A stretch of DNA of 64,000 nucleotides from Undibacterium cyanobacteriorum (GTDB lineage: Bacteria > Pseudomonadota > Gammaproteobacteria > Burkholderiales > Burkholderiaceae_D), in the NCBI RefSeq assembly GCF_031326225.1, contig NZ_CP133720.1, positions 930,001-994,000 on the forward strand, in the 5' to 3' direction. Under the pieces are notes generated by a model. The model did not search any database, was not told where the DNA came from, and saw only the letters and a list, made by a program, of their open reading frames with translations. The position numbers and the translations under genes are program-made. Shown here in pieces: positions 45,208 to 53,000 of this stretch. How positions within the stretch are numbered: position 1 is the stretch's first letter; every line of letters starts with the position of its first letter.

Positions 45208-45226
45208 AATAATGATAAGAATGGGC
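45208..45226 (+). promoter_or_regulatory. Possible Fur box
   Basis: The 19-mer AATAATGATAAGAATGGGC matches the Fur consensus at 13 of 19 positions and lies just upstream of the catalase-like start codon, far downstream of the candidate promoter. It could equally be AT-rich ribosome-site surroundings. Confidence 0.3.
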
Positions 45227-45233
45227 GAACCTC

Positions 45234-46274
45234 ATGCAAACTGTAGTAAAACAAAATTTCACAAACTTGGAAGCTCAAGAACAAAATGAAGATGAACTCG
45301 TCAACGATCTAGTCGCTCGTCTCAAGCAACGCATCGTGCACGATAATCCTAAGCGGCAAATGCGGCGTGATGCCCATGCCAAGATGCATGGCTTAGTGAA
45401 GGCGGAGTTTACCGTGTTGAGTGATTTGCCTTCGCATTTGCGAGTCGGACTTTTCAAAGAACCGAAGACCTATCAGGCGTGGATACGCTATTCGAATCAA
45501 GATAGCTCTTTGAGCCCGGACATTAATCCTGATATCCGTGGTATGGCGATTAAGTTGATGGGCGTACCAGGCGAGAAAATCCTCGATGAGGCGAGCACCG
45601 CAGTCACCCATGATTTCGTGTTGATTTCGACGCCGGTGTTTGTGACCAAAAATGTGGCAGAGTTCGATGCCATGATTAAGGCCTTGGGCGGTGGATTCCT
45701 AGAGAAAGCGTGGTACTTCTTAACTCACTGGAGGGTTACAAAAAACACTTTGGGGGCGATGCGAAAATTCTCAAATCTACTGCAGATCCAGTATTTCAGT
45801 GCGACGCCGTATTTGTTTGGCGATAAGGCCGTGAAGTATTCAGCACGCCCACACTTGCCAAAACAAGAAGCGCTACCAGACAATCCTAGCGATGTTTTTT
45901 TACGCGAACGATTGGTGCGTGATCTCAAAGCGAATGAACATGTGTTCGATTTCTGCGTGCAATTCCAAGCAGATACGGAAAGTATGCCGATTGAAGATCC
46001 CGGTGTTCTGTGGGATGAAGCGGTGTCGCCGTTTCAAGCCGTCGCCCGCATCAAAATTTTGCGTCAGGAGTTTGATAGCGAGGCCCAGCGTGCCTATGGC
46101 GACAATCTAAGTTTTTCACCTTGGCATGCTTTGCCGGAACACCGTCCTCTCGGTAGCATCAACCGTGCGCGTAAAGTGGTGTATCGCGCTATTTCTTTGT
46201 TCCGTCATGAAAGCAATCAAACGCGACGTTACGAACCGGATACTTGGCGCACGGATTTTGAAAGCGCCATCTAG
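45234..46274 (+). CDS. Catalase-family (mini-catalase-like) protein
   Basis: 346 residues, no signal peptide, much shorter than monofunctional catalases (~480 or more) and matching the catalase-like heme-protein group. The distal histidine is kept (RRDAHAKMHG, His48), and SNQDSSLSPDINPDIRGMAI matches the catalase region with the conserved Arg-Gly. The segment aligned with catalase's catalytic asparagine reads LISTPVF, so Asn seems to be Ser (about 132). The C-terminal SFSPWHALPEHRPLGSINRA and RRKVY-like end is typical of the group. Peroxidase or fatty-acid-hydroperoxide activity is possible; true catalase activity is doubtful. Followed by a hairpin. Confidence 0.82.
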   Translation: MQTVVKQNFTNLEAQEQNEDELVNDLVARLKQRIVHDNPKRQMRRDAHAKMHGLVKAEFTVLSDLPSHLRVGLFKEPKTYQAWIRYSNQDSSLSPDINPDIRGMAIKLMGVPGEKILDEASTAVTHDFVLISTPVFVTKNVAEFDAMIKALGGGFLEKAWYFLTHWRVTKNTLGAMRKFSNLLQIQYFSATPYLFGDKAVKYSARPHLPKQEALPDNPSDVFLRERLVRDLKANEHVFDFCVQFQADTESMPIEDPGVLWDEAVSPFQAVARIKILRQEFDSEAQRAYGDNLSFSPWHALPEHRPLGSINRARKVVYRAISLFRHESNQTRRYEPDTWRTDFESAI

Positions 46275-46304
46275 CTTGAGGTATTGCGTGAACGTGGTTT
46301 CGAA

Positions 46305-46327
46305 GAGAGAAGCAAGGTGCTTCTCTC
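46305..46327. terminator. Hairpin between convergent genes
   Basis: GAGAGAAGCA (46305-46314) pairs perfectly with TGCTTCTCTC (46318-46327) around a 3-nt loop. No T-run follows. It lies between the catalase-like gene and the lpxL-type gene and may end or stabilise both transcripts. Confidence 0.5.
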
Positions 46328-46334
46328 GTGATGC

Positions 46335-47234
46335 TCAATAGCGTGTATCGGGGAAGGTTTTCGATAAACCTGAATAGACGCTCGTCTCGCCATCCGGACG
46401 TGTTTTAAAACGGCGATGGGTCCAAAAATATTCGGGCATGATCTTTAAAATTTCGTGCTCGATATAGGCATTCATACGACGTGTATCTTTTTGCAGATCA
46501 CCCTCTGGATACGTTTCCCACGCTTGATCAAATTTGACATTCCAACCGGAATAATCTGGACGAATACTGGCGATCACTGGGATCACTTTTGCATGGGTAG
46601 CCGCTGCGATGCGTGGTAGGGCTGTTAAGGTTGCAGCAGGTACGCCGAAGAACGGAATAAATTCAGCATCTTTTGAGCCGAAATCCATGTCTGGCAACAT
46701 GAAGAAAGGCAAATTCTCTTTCATCGCACGGATGATAGGCTTGACGCCTTCCGCCCTCGAAAACAACTTCACAGGACGAAAGCGTGAACGACCTTTGCGT
46801 AAGGCCTGGTCGAAAACTTTGTTGCGTTGTGTGGTGTAAATCGAGCACAGCGACGATTCCAACATAACAGCGACACCAGCCACATCGAGACTCACAAAAT
46901 GAGGACACATAAACACGGTTGGTGTGGCTACCATCTCCGCCATCGGCATGCTGTATTCAACATGGATTAAGCGACGCAAGCGGCGTTCAGAACCCCACCA
47001 CAAGATGCCACGTTCAAACACGCTGCGTGTGTAAACCTGAAAATGTCGATGTGCTACTGCGACCCGCTCAGCCTCATTCATATTGGGAAAGCAGAGTCGT
47101 AAATTGGTCAGGCAGATATGGCGACGGCGTTTGAGTAGTTTAAACAGTAAGCTGCCAAGCGCTTCACCAAGACGTCCTAGGAGTGGCAGCGGCAGCCAAT
47201 GCAGTAGCCACATGATGAACAGTGCAAGTCTCAT
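46335..47234 (-). CDS. LpxL/HtrB-family lipid A acyltransferase (second of pair)
   Basis: 299 residues, inner membrane, one N-terminal hydrophobic helix (LFIMWLLHWLPLPLLGRL). The acyltransferase core has the catalytic His-x4-Asp in MCPHFVSLDVAG (~110-121) and PVIASIRPDYSGW later. Adds a secondary acyl chain from acyl-ACP to lipid A precursor. The ATG at 47234 overlaps the end of the paralogous gene upstream by 4 nt, so the two are translationally coupled. Which chain each adds cannot be told from sequence. Confidence 0.9.
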   Translation of the reverse strand: MRLALFIMWLLHWLPLPLLGRLGEALGSLLFKLLKRRRHICLTNLRLCFPNMNEAERVAVAHRHFQVYTRSVFERGILWWGSERRLRRLIHVEYSMPMAEMVATPTVFMCPHFVSLDVAGVAVMLESSLCSIYTTQRNKVFDQALRKGRSRFRPVKLFSRAEGVKPIIRAMKENLPFFMLPDMDFGSKDAEFIPFFGVPAATLTALPRIAAATHAKVIPVIASIRPDYSGWNVKFDQAWETYPEGDLQKDTRRMNAYIEHEILKIMPEYFWTHRRFKTRPDGETSVYSGLSKTFPDTRY

Positions 47235-48109
47235 GTTGGCTCCTGTGACGCTGGCGTTTCAGTAGCGCTAGCTTGATCAGGGCCGGACACGCCATCCGGT
47301 GTTTTGTAACGGTTATAGCTCCAGAAATACTGCGCTGGCACTTGGGCGATCAGTTTTTCCATGGCTCGATTGATCGCCGCTGCTTGGGCATTTGCGTCGC
47401 CGCTCATGTCTTCCTCGAATTTGACAAAGCGCTGCACAAAACCGCGGCCGAATGGTAGACGCTCAGCGTAAGTCAAAATAATCGGCGCTCCCGTCATTGC
47501 ATGCAGTTTTGCGGAAAGAGTCATGGTGTAAGCCGGTTGACCAAAGAAGTTGGCCCACACACCTTCGCCTTGCTGCGGTACTTGATCGGGCAACAAGCCG
47601 ATTGCTTCACCGCGCTTGAGAGCTTTTGCTAGTGCCCGCACACCTGAAAGATTGGCGGGGGCGAGCAACATGCCACTGGAGGCACGCGCATCTTCCAATA
47701 AAGGTTTAAGAGCATCCTTGCGCGGAGGACGATATAGAACGGTGGTCTTGGTGCGCAGTGCAATCGATTTGCCAGATAATTCAAAACAACCTAAATGCGG
47801 TGTCAGGAAGATCACACCTTTCTGTGCGTCGATTGCTTGTTGGGCGATTTCCCAATTCTCTAAACGTACTTTGGCCGCTAAGCGCTCGGGTTTGCCAAGC
47901 CAGACCAAGGGTAATTCCAACACATTTTTGCCCGCCTCACGCAAGGCGATACCGAGATGCTGCTCATAGCCGGCTAAAGCCATATTGGCCCGCATACGGC
48001 GGCGATAGGTCGGCGAAAGAGCGTACACGACATAGCCGAGGAAAACCCCGATCGCATGCAAGAAAGGCAAGGGAACAAATGAAAGAATTCGAAACAAACG
48101 AAGTAGCAT
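47231..48109 (-). CDS. LpxL/HtrB-family lipid A acyltransferase (first of pair)
   Basis: 292 residues, a paralogue of the following gene. N-terminal hydrophobic helix (FVPLPFLHAIGVFLGYVVYA); catalytic His-x4-Glu/Asp region FLTPHLGCFELSG (~99-111), which here has Glu after the histidine, unlike the Asp in the second copy. GLLPDQVPQQGEGVW is the usual substrate loop. Divergent from metK. Together the pair probably installs the two secondary acyl chains of lipid A. Confidence 0.9.
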   Translation of the reverse strand: MLLRLFRILSFVPLPFLHAIGVFLGYVVYALSPTYRRRMRANMALAGYEQHLGIALREAGKNVLELPLVWLGKPERLAAKVRLENWEIAQQAIDAQKGVIFLTPHLGCFELSGKSIALRTKTTVLYRPPRKDALKPLLEDARASSGMLLAPANLSGVRALAKALKRGEAIGLLPDQVPQQGEGVWANFFGQPAYTMTLSAKLHAMTGAPIILTYAERLPFGRGFVQRFVKFEEDMSGDANAQAAAINRAMEKLIAQVPAQYFWSYNRYKTPDGVSGPDQASATETPASQEPT

Positions 48110-48343
48110 GGTGCTAGCGAGTGAGAGAGATATTTTTTTGCTCAGTTTTTTGGTCTTTTGCTGAACAAATGATAGAAATTTTGTGGGAGATCATATCGAT
48201 ATGCCGTAAAAATCGAAGGGCATTCGACACGAAAGCAATAAGAGGCGTAAAATAGCACATATTGGCAATGCAAACCACTTTGCACGCCCCCGCCGAGTTA
48301 AATAGACAACTTGCGAAGCGGGTAATAAATTTCGCTAAAGCGT

Positions 48344-48401
48344 CGCAGGCATCACTCCCACTGCGGCTATTGTTGAACAACCGTTTTTTTAGGAGCCTGC
48401 G
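48344..48401 (+). promoter_or_regulatory. metK leader with alternative pairings around the ribosome-binding site
   Basis: CGCAGGC (48344-48350) can pair perfectly with GCCTGCG (48395-48401), which ends at the base before the ATG, and TCC (48356-48358) can pair with GGA of the ribosome-binding site AGGAG (48391-48395), hiding it. The same CGCAG can instead pair with CTGCG (48361-48365), leaving the site free. The layout fits a translational switch, plausibly SAM-responsive; no match to a known SAM or SAH riboswitch was recognised. Confidence 0.45.
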
Positions 48402-49580
48402 ATGGCAAATGATTTTCTCTTTACTTCAGAATCAGTTTCTGAAGGTCACCCAGATAAAGTTGCAGATCAAATTTCTGATGCAATTTTAGATGCCATTTTT
48501 GAACAAGATCCGCGTTCCCGCGTCGCTGCAGAAACCTTAGTCAATACGGGCTTAGTCGTTTTGGCCGGTGAGATCACGACCAATGCGCACGTCGATTACA
48601 TTCAAGTGGCGCGCGATACCATCAAACGTATCGGTTACGACAATACCGAATTTGGGATCGACTACAAAGGCTGCGCGGTTTTGGTCGCTTATGACAAGCA
48701 ATCCAACGACATCGCCCAAGGTGTCGATCATGCATCTGACGATCACTTGAACACTGGTGCCGGTGATCAAGGCTTGATGTTTGGTTATGCGTGCGATGAA
48801 ACACCTGAATTGATGCCAGCGCCAATTTATTACGCACATCGCTTGGTAGAACGCCAAGCGCAATTGCGTAAGGATGGCCGTTTGCCCTTCTTGCGTCCAG
48901 ATGCCAAAGGCCAAGTGACGATGCGTTATGTCGACGGCAAACCACATAGCATCGATACCGTGGTCTTGTCGACGCAGCATAGTCCAGATCAAAGCGATGG
49001 TAACAAGATGAAGCCATCGTTTGTTGAAGCGGTGATTGAAGAAATCATTCGCCCAGTCTTGCCAGCAGAATGGTTGAAAGACACGAAGTTCCTGATCAAT
49101 CCAACCGGTCGTTTTGTGATCGGTGGCCCGCAAGGTGATTGCGGTCTGACTGGCCGTAAGATCATTGTCGATACCTACGGTGGCGCTTGCCCACATGGTG
49201 GTGGTGCTTTCTCCGGTAAAGATCCAACGAAAGTTGATCGTTCCGCAGCGTACGCGGCACGTTATGTGGCGAAGAACATTGTGGCGGCAGGTCTTGCACG
49301 TCAATGCCAAATTCAAGTGGCTTACGCGATTGGTGTAGCACGTCCTATGAATGTGACGGTGTATACCGAAGGCACAGGCGTGATTCCAGACGAGCAAATT
49401 GCTGCTTTGGTCAATGAACATTTCGATTTGCGCCCACGCGGCATTATTCAAATGTTGGATCTCTTGCGTCCTATCTATTCTAAGACTGCAGCCTATGGTC
49501 ACTTTGGCCGCGAAGAACCAGAGTTCACTTGGGAACGTACAGACAAAGCACAGATCTTGCGTGCAGCGGCGGGTTTGTAA
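48402..49580 (+). CDS. metK: S-adenosylmethionine synthetase
   Basis: Makes S-adenosylmethionine from methionine and ATP; cytosolic tetramer. 392 residues, full length. Motifs: FTSESVSEGHPDKVADQIS at the N-terminus, the GAGDQGLMFGYA ATP-binding hexapeptide region, and GGGAFSGKDPTKVDRSAAYA with the phosphate-binding loop. RBS AGGAG lies 7 nt before the ATG within a potentially switching leader. Terminated by a hairpin that overlaps the next gene's start. Confidence 0.98.
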   Translation: MANDFLFTSESVSEGHPDKVADQISDAILDAIFEQDPRSRVAAETLVNTGLVVLAGEITTNAHVDYIQVARDTIKRIGYDNTEFGIDYKGCAVLVAYDKQSNDIAQGVDHASDDHLNTGAGDQGLMFGYACDETPELMPAPIYYAHRLVERQAQLRKDGRLPFLRPDAKGQVTMRYVDGKPHSIDTVVLSTQHSPDQSDGNKMKPSFVEAVIEEIIRPVLPAEWLKDTKFLINPTGRFVIGGPQGDCGLTGRKIIVDTYGGACPHGGGAFSGKDPTKVDRSAAYAARYVAKNIVAAGLARQCQIQVAYAIGVARPMNVTVYTEGTGVIPDEQIAALVNEHFDLRPRGIIQMLDLLRPIYSKTAAYGHFGREEPEFTWERTDKAQILRAAAGL

Positions 49581-49615
49581 TTTGCATCGAGTAACTGTCG
49601 AAGTGAGTGGGCAAC

Positions 49616-49648
49616 GAGCGATGCGTATCAAGAGCGCATCGCTCTTTT
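49616..49648 (+). terminator. metK terminator overlapping the next start codon
   Basis: GAGCGATGCG (49616-49625) and CGCATCGCTC (49635-49644) make a perfect 10-bp stem with a 9-nt loop, followed by TTTT. The ATG of the downstream carboxypeptidase (49621-49623) lies inside the left arm. Confidence 0.75.
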
Positions 49649-50535
49649 ATTTGCTGCGCCATGTTTTATGTCTGTTGGTTTGCTCGGCGTATCTCGTACC
49701 AAGCCATGCTGCTGCGATGAGTTCGACACCGCCAAGCGCTCCAGATCCTGAAGCGAGTCCGTCATCAGCGCCTTTGGTCGATTGGTGCAAACGCGTCACG
49801 CCGCGCTTACCGAAAGTCAGTCTCAACGATTGTCGAGCGGCGAAATTGAGTACGACTGGTGTCAATTCGGTGCAAGGCCTCGCTTTGATGCAACGCGATT
49901 TTGCGGCCGACAGCAAACGCAAACATCCGCTACGCATCTTGCTGATTGGCGGCATCCATGGCGATGAACACACAGCCTCCTCGATTGTTTTCAAATGGAT
50001 GGAGACGCTGCAGAAAAATCGTAGTCAAGAATTCCAATGGAAAGTCGTGCCCATTGTGAATCCTGATGGTTTGTTGGCGCGCAAACGCGTGAATGCTAAC
50101 GGGATCGATCTCAATCGCAATTTCCCAACTCCGGAGTGGGACAAAGAGGCGCGTTCCTACTGGGAAAAGAAGACCAAAAGTGATCCGCGCCGCTTTCCTG
50201 GGAATGCACCTATTTCTGAGCCAGAAAGTCGCTGGGTTTTTGAAACCATGAAGAGTTTCAAGCCGAACGTGATCATCTCAGTGCATGCACCATTTGGAGT
50301 TTTGGATCTGGATGGTCCCGCCAAACCACCGAGCCGTTTTGGTCGCTTAGTGTATAACCGTGTGGGCGTGTATCCCGGCTCACTCGGCAATTACAGTGGC
50401 TTACACCAAGAAATTCCAGTCTTAACGATAGAATTGCCTCATGCAATTAAAATGCCGCCTGATGCCGAAGTTGCTCGTATTTGGCAAGACATGCAGTTGT
50501 GGATACGCAATAACGTCGCGGTTCGAAAAAAATAG
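49621..50535 (+). CDS. Secreted M14-family zinc carboxypeptidase
   Basis: 304 residues from ATG 49621, which gives a signal peptide (MRIKSASLFYLLRHVLCLLV, cleavage near HAAA). Zinc-binding His113 and Glu116 lie in GGIHGDEH; the substrate-binding NANGIDLNRNFP and the third zinc histidine region (ISVHAPFG) follow, with catalytic glutamate in VLTIELPHA. Resembles murein-peptide amidase MpaA-like M14 enzymes that trim peptidoglycan peptides, but with a signal peptide. The start codon is buried in the metK terminator hairpin, and no good ribosome-binding site is visible. Confidence 0.87.
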   Translation: MRIKSASLFYLLRHVLCLLVCSAYLVPSHAAAMSSTPPSAPDPEASPSSAPLVDWCKRVTPRLPKVSLNDCRAAKLSTTGVNSVQGLALMQRDFAADSKRKHPLRILLIGGIHGDEHTASSIVFKWMETLQKNRSQEFQWKVVPIVNPDGLLARKRVNANGIDLNRNFPTPEWDKEARSYWEKKTKSDPRRFPGNAPISEPESRWVFETMKSFKPNVIISVHAPFGVLDLDGPAKPPSRFGRLVYNRVGVYPGSLGNYSGLHQEIPVLTIELPHAIKMPPDAEVARIWQDMQLWIRNNVAVRKK

Positions 50536-50676
50536 ACTAGCAAGATCCAGCACGGATCTAAAGTTGCGCGAGCGAGAATGACTGCTTGCCGAGTTTTCCA
50601 AGCACAAAGCCAAATACCAGCATCAGATCAGTTTATACTGCAGGTCTGTCATACATCATTCTTGCGGAGAATAACC

Positions 50677-52869
50677 ATGCGATTGCCATCATCTTTAGCC
50701 TTGCGCCGACTGAGCTTAGGCGTGACAGCAGGCTTAGCCTGTCATTTTGCCAGCGCAAGTTTCGCGCTCGCTTTCCCTCAAAATCAAGCGGCTTCGGCGC
50801 AGGCACCAAGCACGACTAGTGCAAGTAGCCCAACCGGCCCAAATCAAGAGAAACCAGATGCATTTCTGTGGCTAGAAGATGTCGCAGGTGAGAAGGCCTT
50901 GGACTGGGTCAAGGCGCGCAATGCTGAGACACGCGCAAAACTCGATCAAAATGCCAATTTCCTCAAAATGCGTAGCGACTTGCAGGTCATTATGGATTCG
51001 AAGGATCGTATTCCGGGTATTCAGAAAATGGGCAAGTACGTCTATAACTTCTGGACTGATGCAGAGCATCCACGCGGCGTTTGGCGTCGTACGACGATGG
51101 CAGACTATCGTCAGGCGCAACCAAAATGGGATGTGATTATTGATGTTGACGCGATCGCCAAAGCAGACCATGAGAGCTGGGTCTTTAAAGGTGCTAATTG
51201 TCGGGAACCTGAGTTTGATCGTTGCTTGATCAGTTTGTCACGCGGCGGCGCAGATGCCGTGATCGTGCGTGAGTTTGATCTGCAAAAACGCCAGTTCGTC
51301 AAAGATGGTTTCACGCTCCCAGAATCGAAGATGTCGGTGAATTGGCGTGACAAAGACAGTTTATTCGTTGCCACCGATTTCGGACCAGATAGCATGACTG
51401 ACTCCGGTTATCCGCGGATCGTGAAAGAGTGGCAGCGCGGCACACCGTTGAGTGCGGCACGTATGATTTTCGAAGGGAAGAAGGACGATATTTCGGTGGC
51501 TGCGGCGAGCGTGCAGCACGGCGGTATTCGCCATGAAATCGTACAACGCGGAATTACCTTCTACACCTCAGAAAGTTTTCTGATTCAAGGCTCAAAACTG
51601 CAAAAACTTGATGTGCCAGAACAGGTCGGGCTTGAGTTTTTCCGTACCCAGATGATTTTGACCTTGAATCAAGCGTGGTCCGCGGGCGGTAAGAATTTCG
51701 CAGCTGGCAGTGTGTTGGCGATTGATTTCGAGTCCTTCTTGGCAGGAAATCGTGCCTTTACCGTTCTATTTCAGCCGACCGAAACGATTAGTTTTGCTGG
51801 TTTGAGTATGACCAAGAACTATGTCCTGATTCAACTGCTGAACGATGTGAAGAGCAATGTGGTCGAGCTTCGTTTTGAGAATGCTCAATGGCGTGCCCGC
51901 AATGTCCAGCTGCCGACGATGGGCGCGGTGGGTATTAGTCCTGTCGATGCGGATAAGAGTGATGATTATTTGTTGAGTTACTCCGATTACTTGACGCCGA
52001 GTGTCTTGATGTTGGCTAAGGCGGGCAATGATCAACGTCAACTTTTAAAATCCGCACCGAGTTTTTTTGATAGTAAAGATTTTGTGACCGAGCAAAAATT
52101 TGCGACCTCGAAAGATGGTACGCGTGTACCTTATTTCATGGTGCGCAAAAAAGATCTCACCTTTGATGCAAGCCATCCGACTTTGTTGTACGGCTATGGC
52201 GGATTCCAAGTGTCATTAACGCCGTCCTACTCGGGTGGTACGGGCAAAGCGTGGTTGGAAAAAGGCGGTGTATATGTGGTCGCGAATATCCGCGGCGGTG
52301 GCGAATATGGACCACGTTGGCATCAGGCTGCCTTGAAAGAAAATCGTCAACGTGCCTATGATGATTTTGCTGCCGTGGCAGAAGATTTGATTGCGAAAAA
52401 AGTGACGAGTGCACAGCATCTCGGTGCGATGGGAGGAAGTAACGGTGGGCTGTTGGCAGGTGTCGCGTTGACGCAGCGCCCTGACTTGTTTGGCGCGGTC
52501 GTGAGTCAAGTACCTTTGCTCGATATGCAGCGCTTTAATAAGCTACTGGCGGGTGCTTCTTGGATGGGTGAGTACGGTAATCCTGATCTGGCCAATGAAT
52601 GGAATTTCATTCAAAAGTATTCGCCATATCAAAATGTGAAAGCTGACGTCAAATATCCACCAGTGCTCTTCATTACCTCGACCCGTGATGATCGTGTCCA
52701 TCCAGGCCACGCACGTAAAATGGCCGCCAAAATGTTGGATCAAGGTCATCAAAATGTGTGGTACTACGAGAATATCGAAGGTGGCCATGGTGGCGCTGCA
52801 AACAATGCTCAGCGCGCCGACATGAGCGCCATCGCCTACGCCTTCTTGTGGCAAACCTTGAAGAAGTAA
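50677..52869 (+). CDS. Prolyl oligopeptidase family (S9A) peptidase
   Basis: 730 residues from ATG 50677 (GCGGAG at 50665-50670). A signal peptide (LSLGVTAGLACHFASASFALA) precedes a low-complexity linker. An N-terminal beta-propeller gates the C-terminal alpha/beta hydrolase domain; the nucleophile is in GAMGGSNGGLLAG (Ser588), Asp in STRDDRVHPGH and His in EGGHGG. Cleaves short peptides after proline, here in the periplasm. It is longer than the usual cytosolic enzyme only by the leader. Confidence 0.93.
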   Translation: MRLPSSLALRRLSLGVTAGLACHFASASFALAFPQNQAASAQAPSTTSASSPTGPNQEKPDAFLWLEDVAGEKALDWVKARNAETRAKLDQNANFLKMRSDLQVIMDSKDRIPGIQKMGKYVYNFWTDAEHPRGVWRRTTMADYRQAQPKWDVIIDVDAIAKADHESWVFKGANCREPEFDRCLISLSRGGADAVIVREFDLQKRQFVKDGFTLPESKMSVNWRDKDSLFVATDFGPDSMTDSGYPRIVKEWQRGTPLSAARMIFEGKKDDISVAAASVQHGGIRHEIVQRGITFYTSESFLIQGSKLQKLDVPEQVGLEFFRTQMILTLNQAWSAGGKNFAAGSVLAIDFESFLAGNRAFTVLFQPTETISFAGLSMTKNYVLIQLLNDVKSNVVELRFENAQWRARNVQLPTMGAVGISPVDADKSDDYLLSYSDYLTPSVLMLAKAGNDQRQLLKSAPSFFDSKDFVTEQKFATSKDGTRVPYFMVRKKDLTFDASHPTLLYGYGGFQVSLTPSYSGGTGKAWLEKGGVYVVANIRGGGEYGPRWHQAALKENRQRAYDDFAAVAEDLIAKKVTSAQHLGAMGGSNGGLLAGVALTQRPDLFGAVVSQVPLLDMQRFNKLLAGASWMGEYGNPDLANEWNFIQKYSPYQNVKADVKYPPVLFITSTRDDRVHPGHARKMAAKMLDQGHQNVWYYENIEGGHGGAANNAQRADMSAIAYAFLWQTLKK

Positions 52870-53000
52870 GGGGTCGTTCCGAAGTAAGGGACCGATGCTG
52901 CTGCACTAAGCACAATCATTCAGCGCAGTCATTCTGTATTGATGTTTGAAGCGCTGAATCAGGCACTCAGTCTCTGCTGTACATTTGTATTTTTCATTCT

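Noticed and set aside
48552..49631. Long antisense open frame (359 codons) across metK
   Set aside because: It is a shadow of the highly biased metK coding strand; composition is rich in Cys, His and Trp with no start signal or family resemblance.
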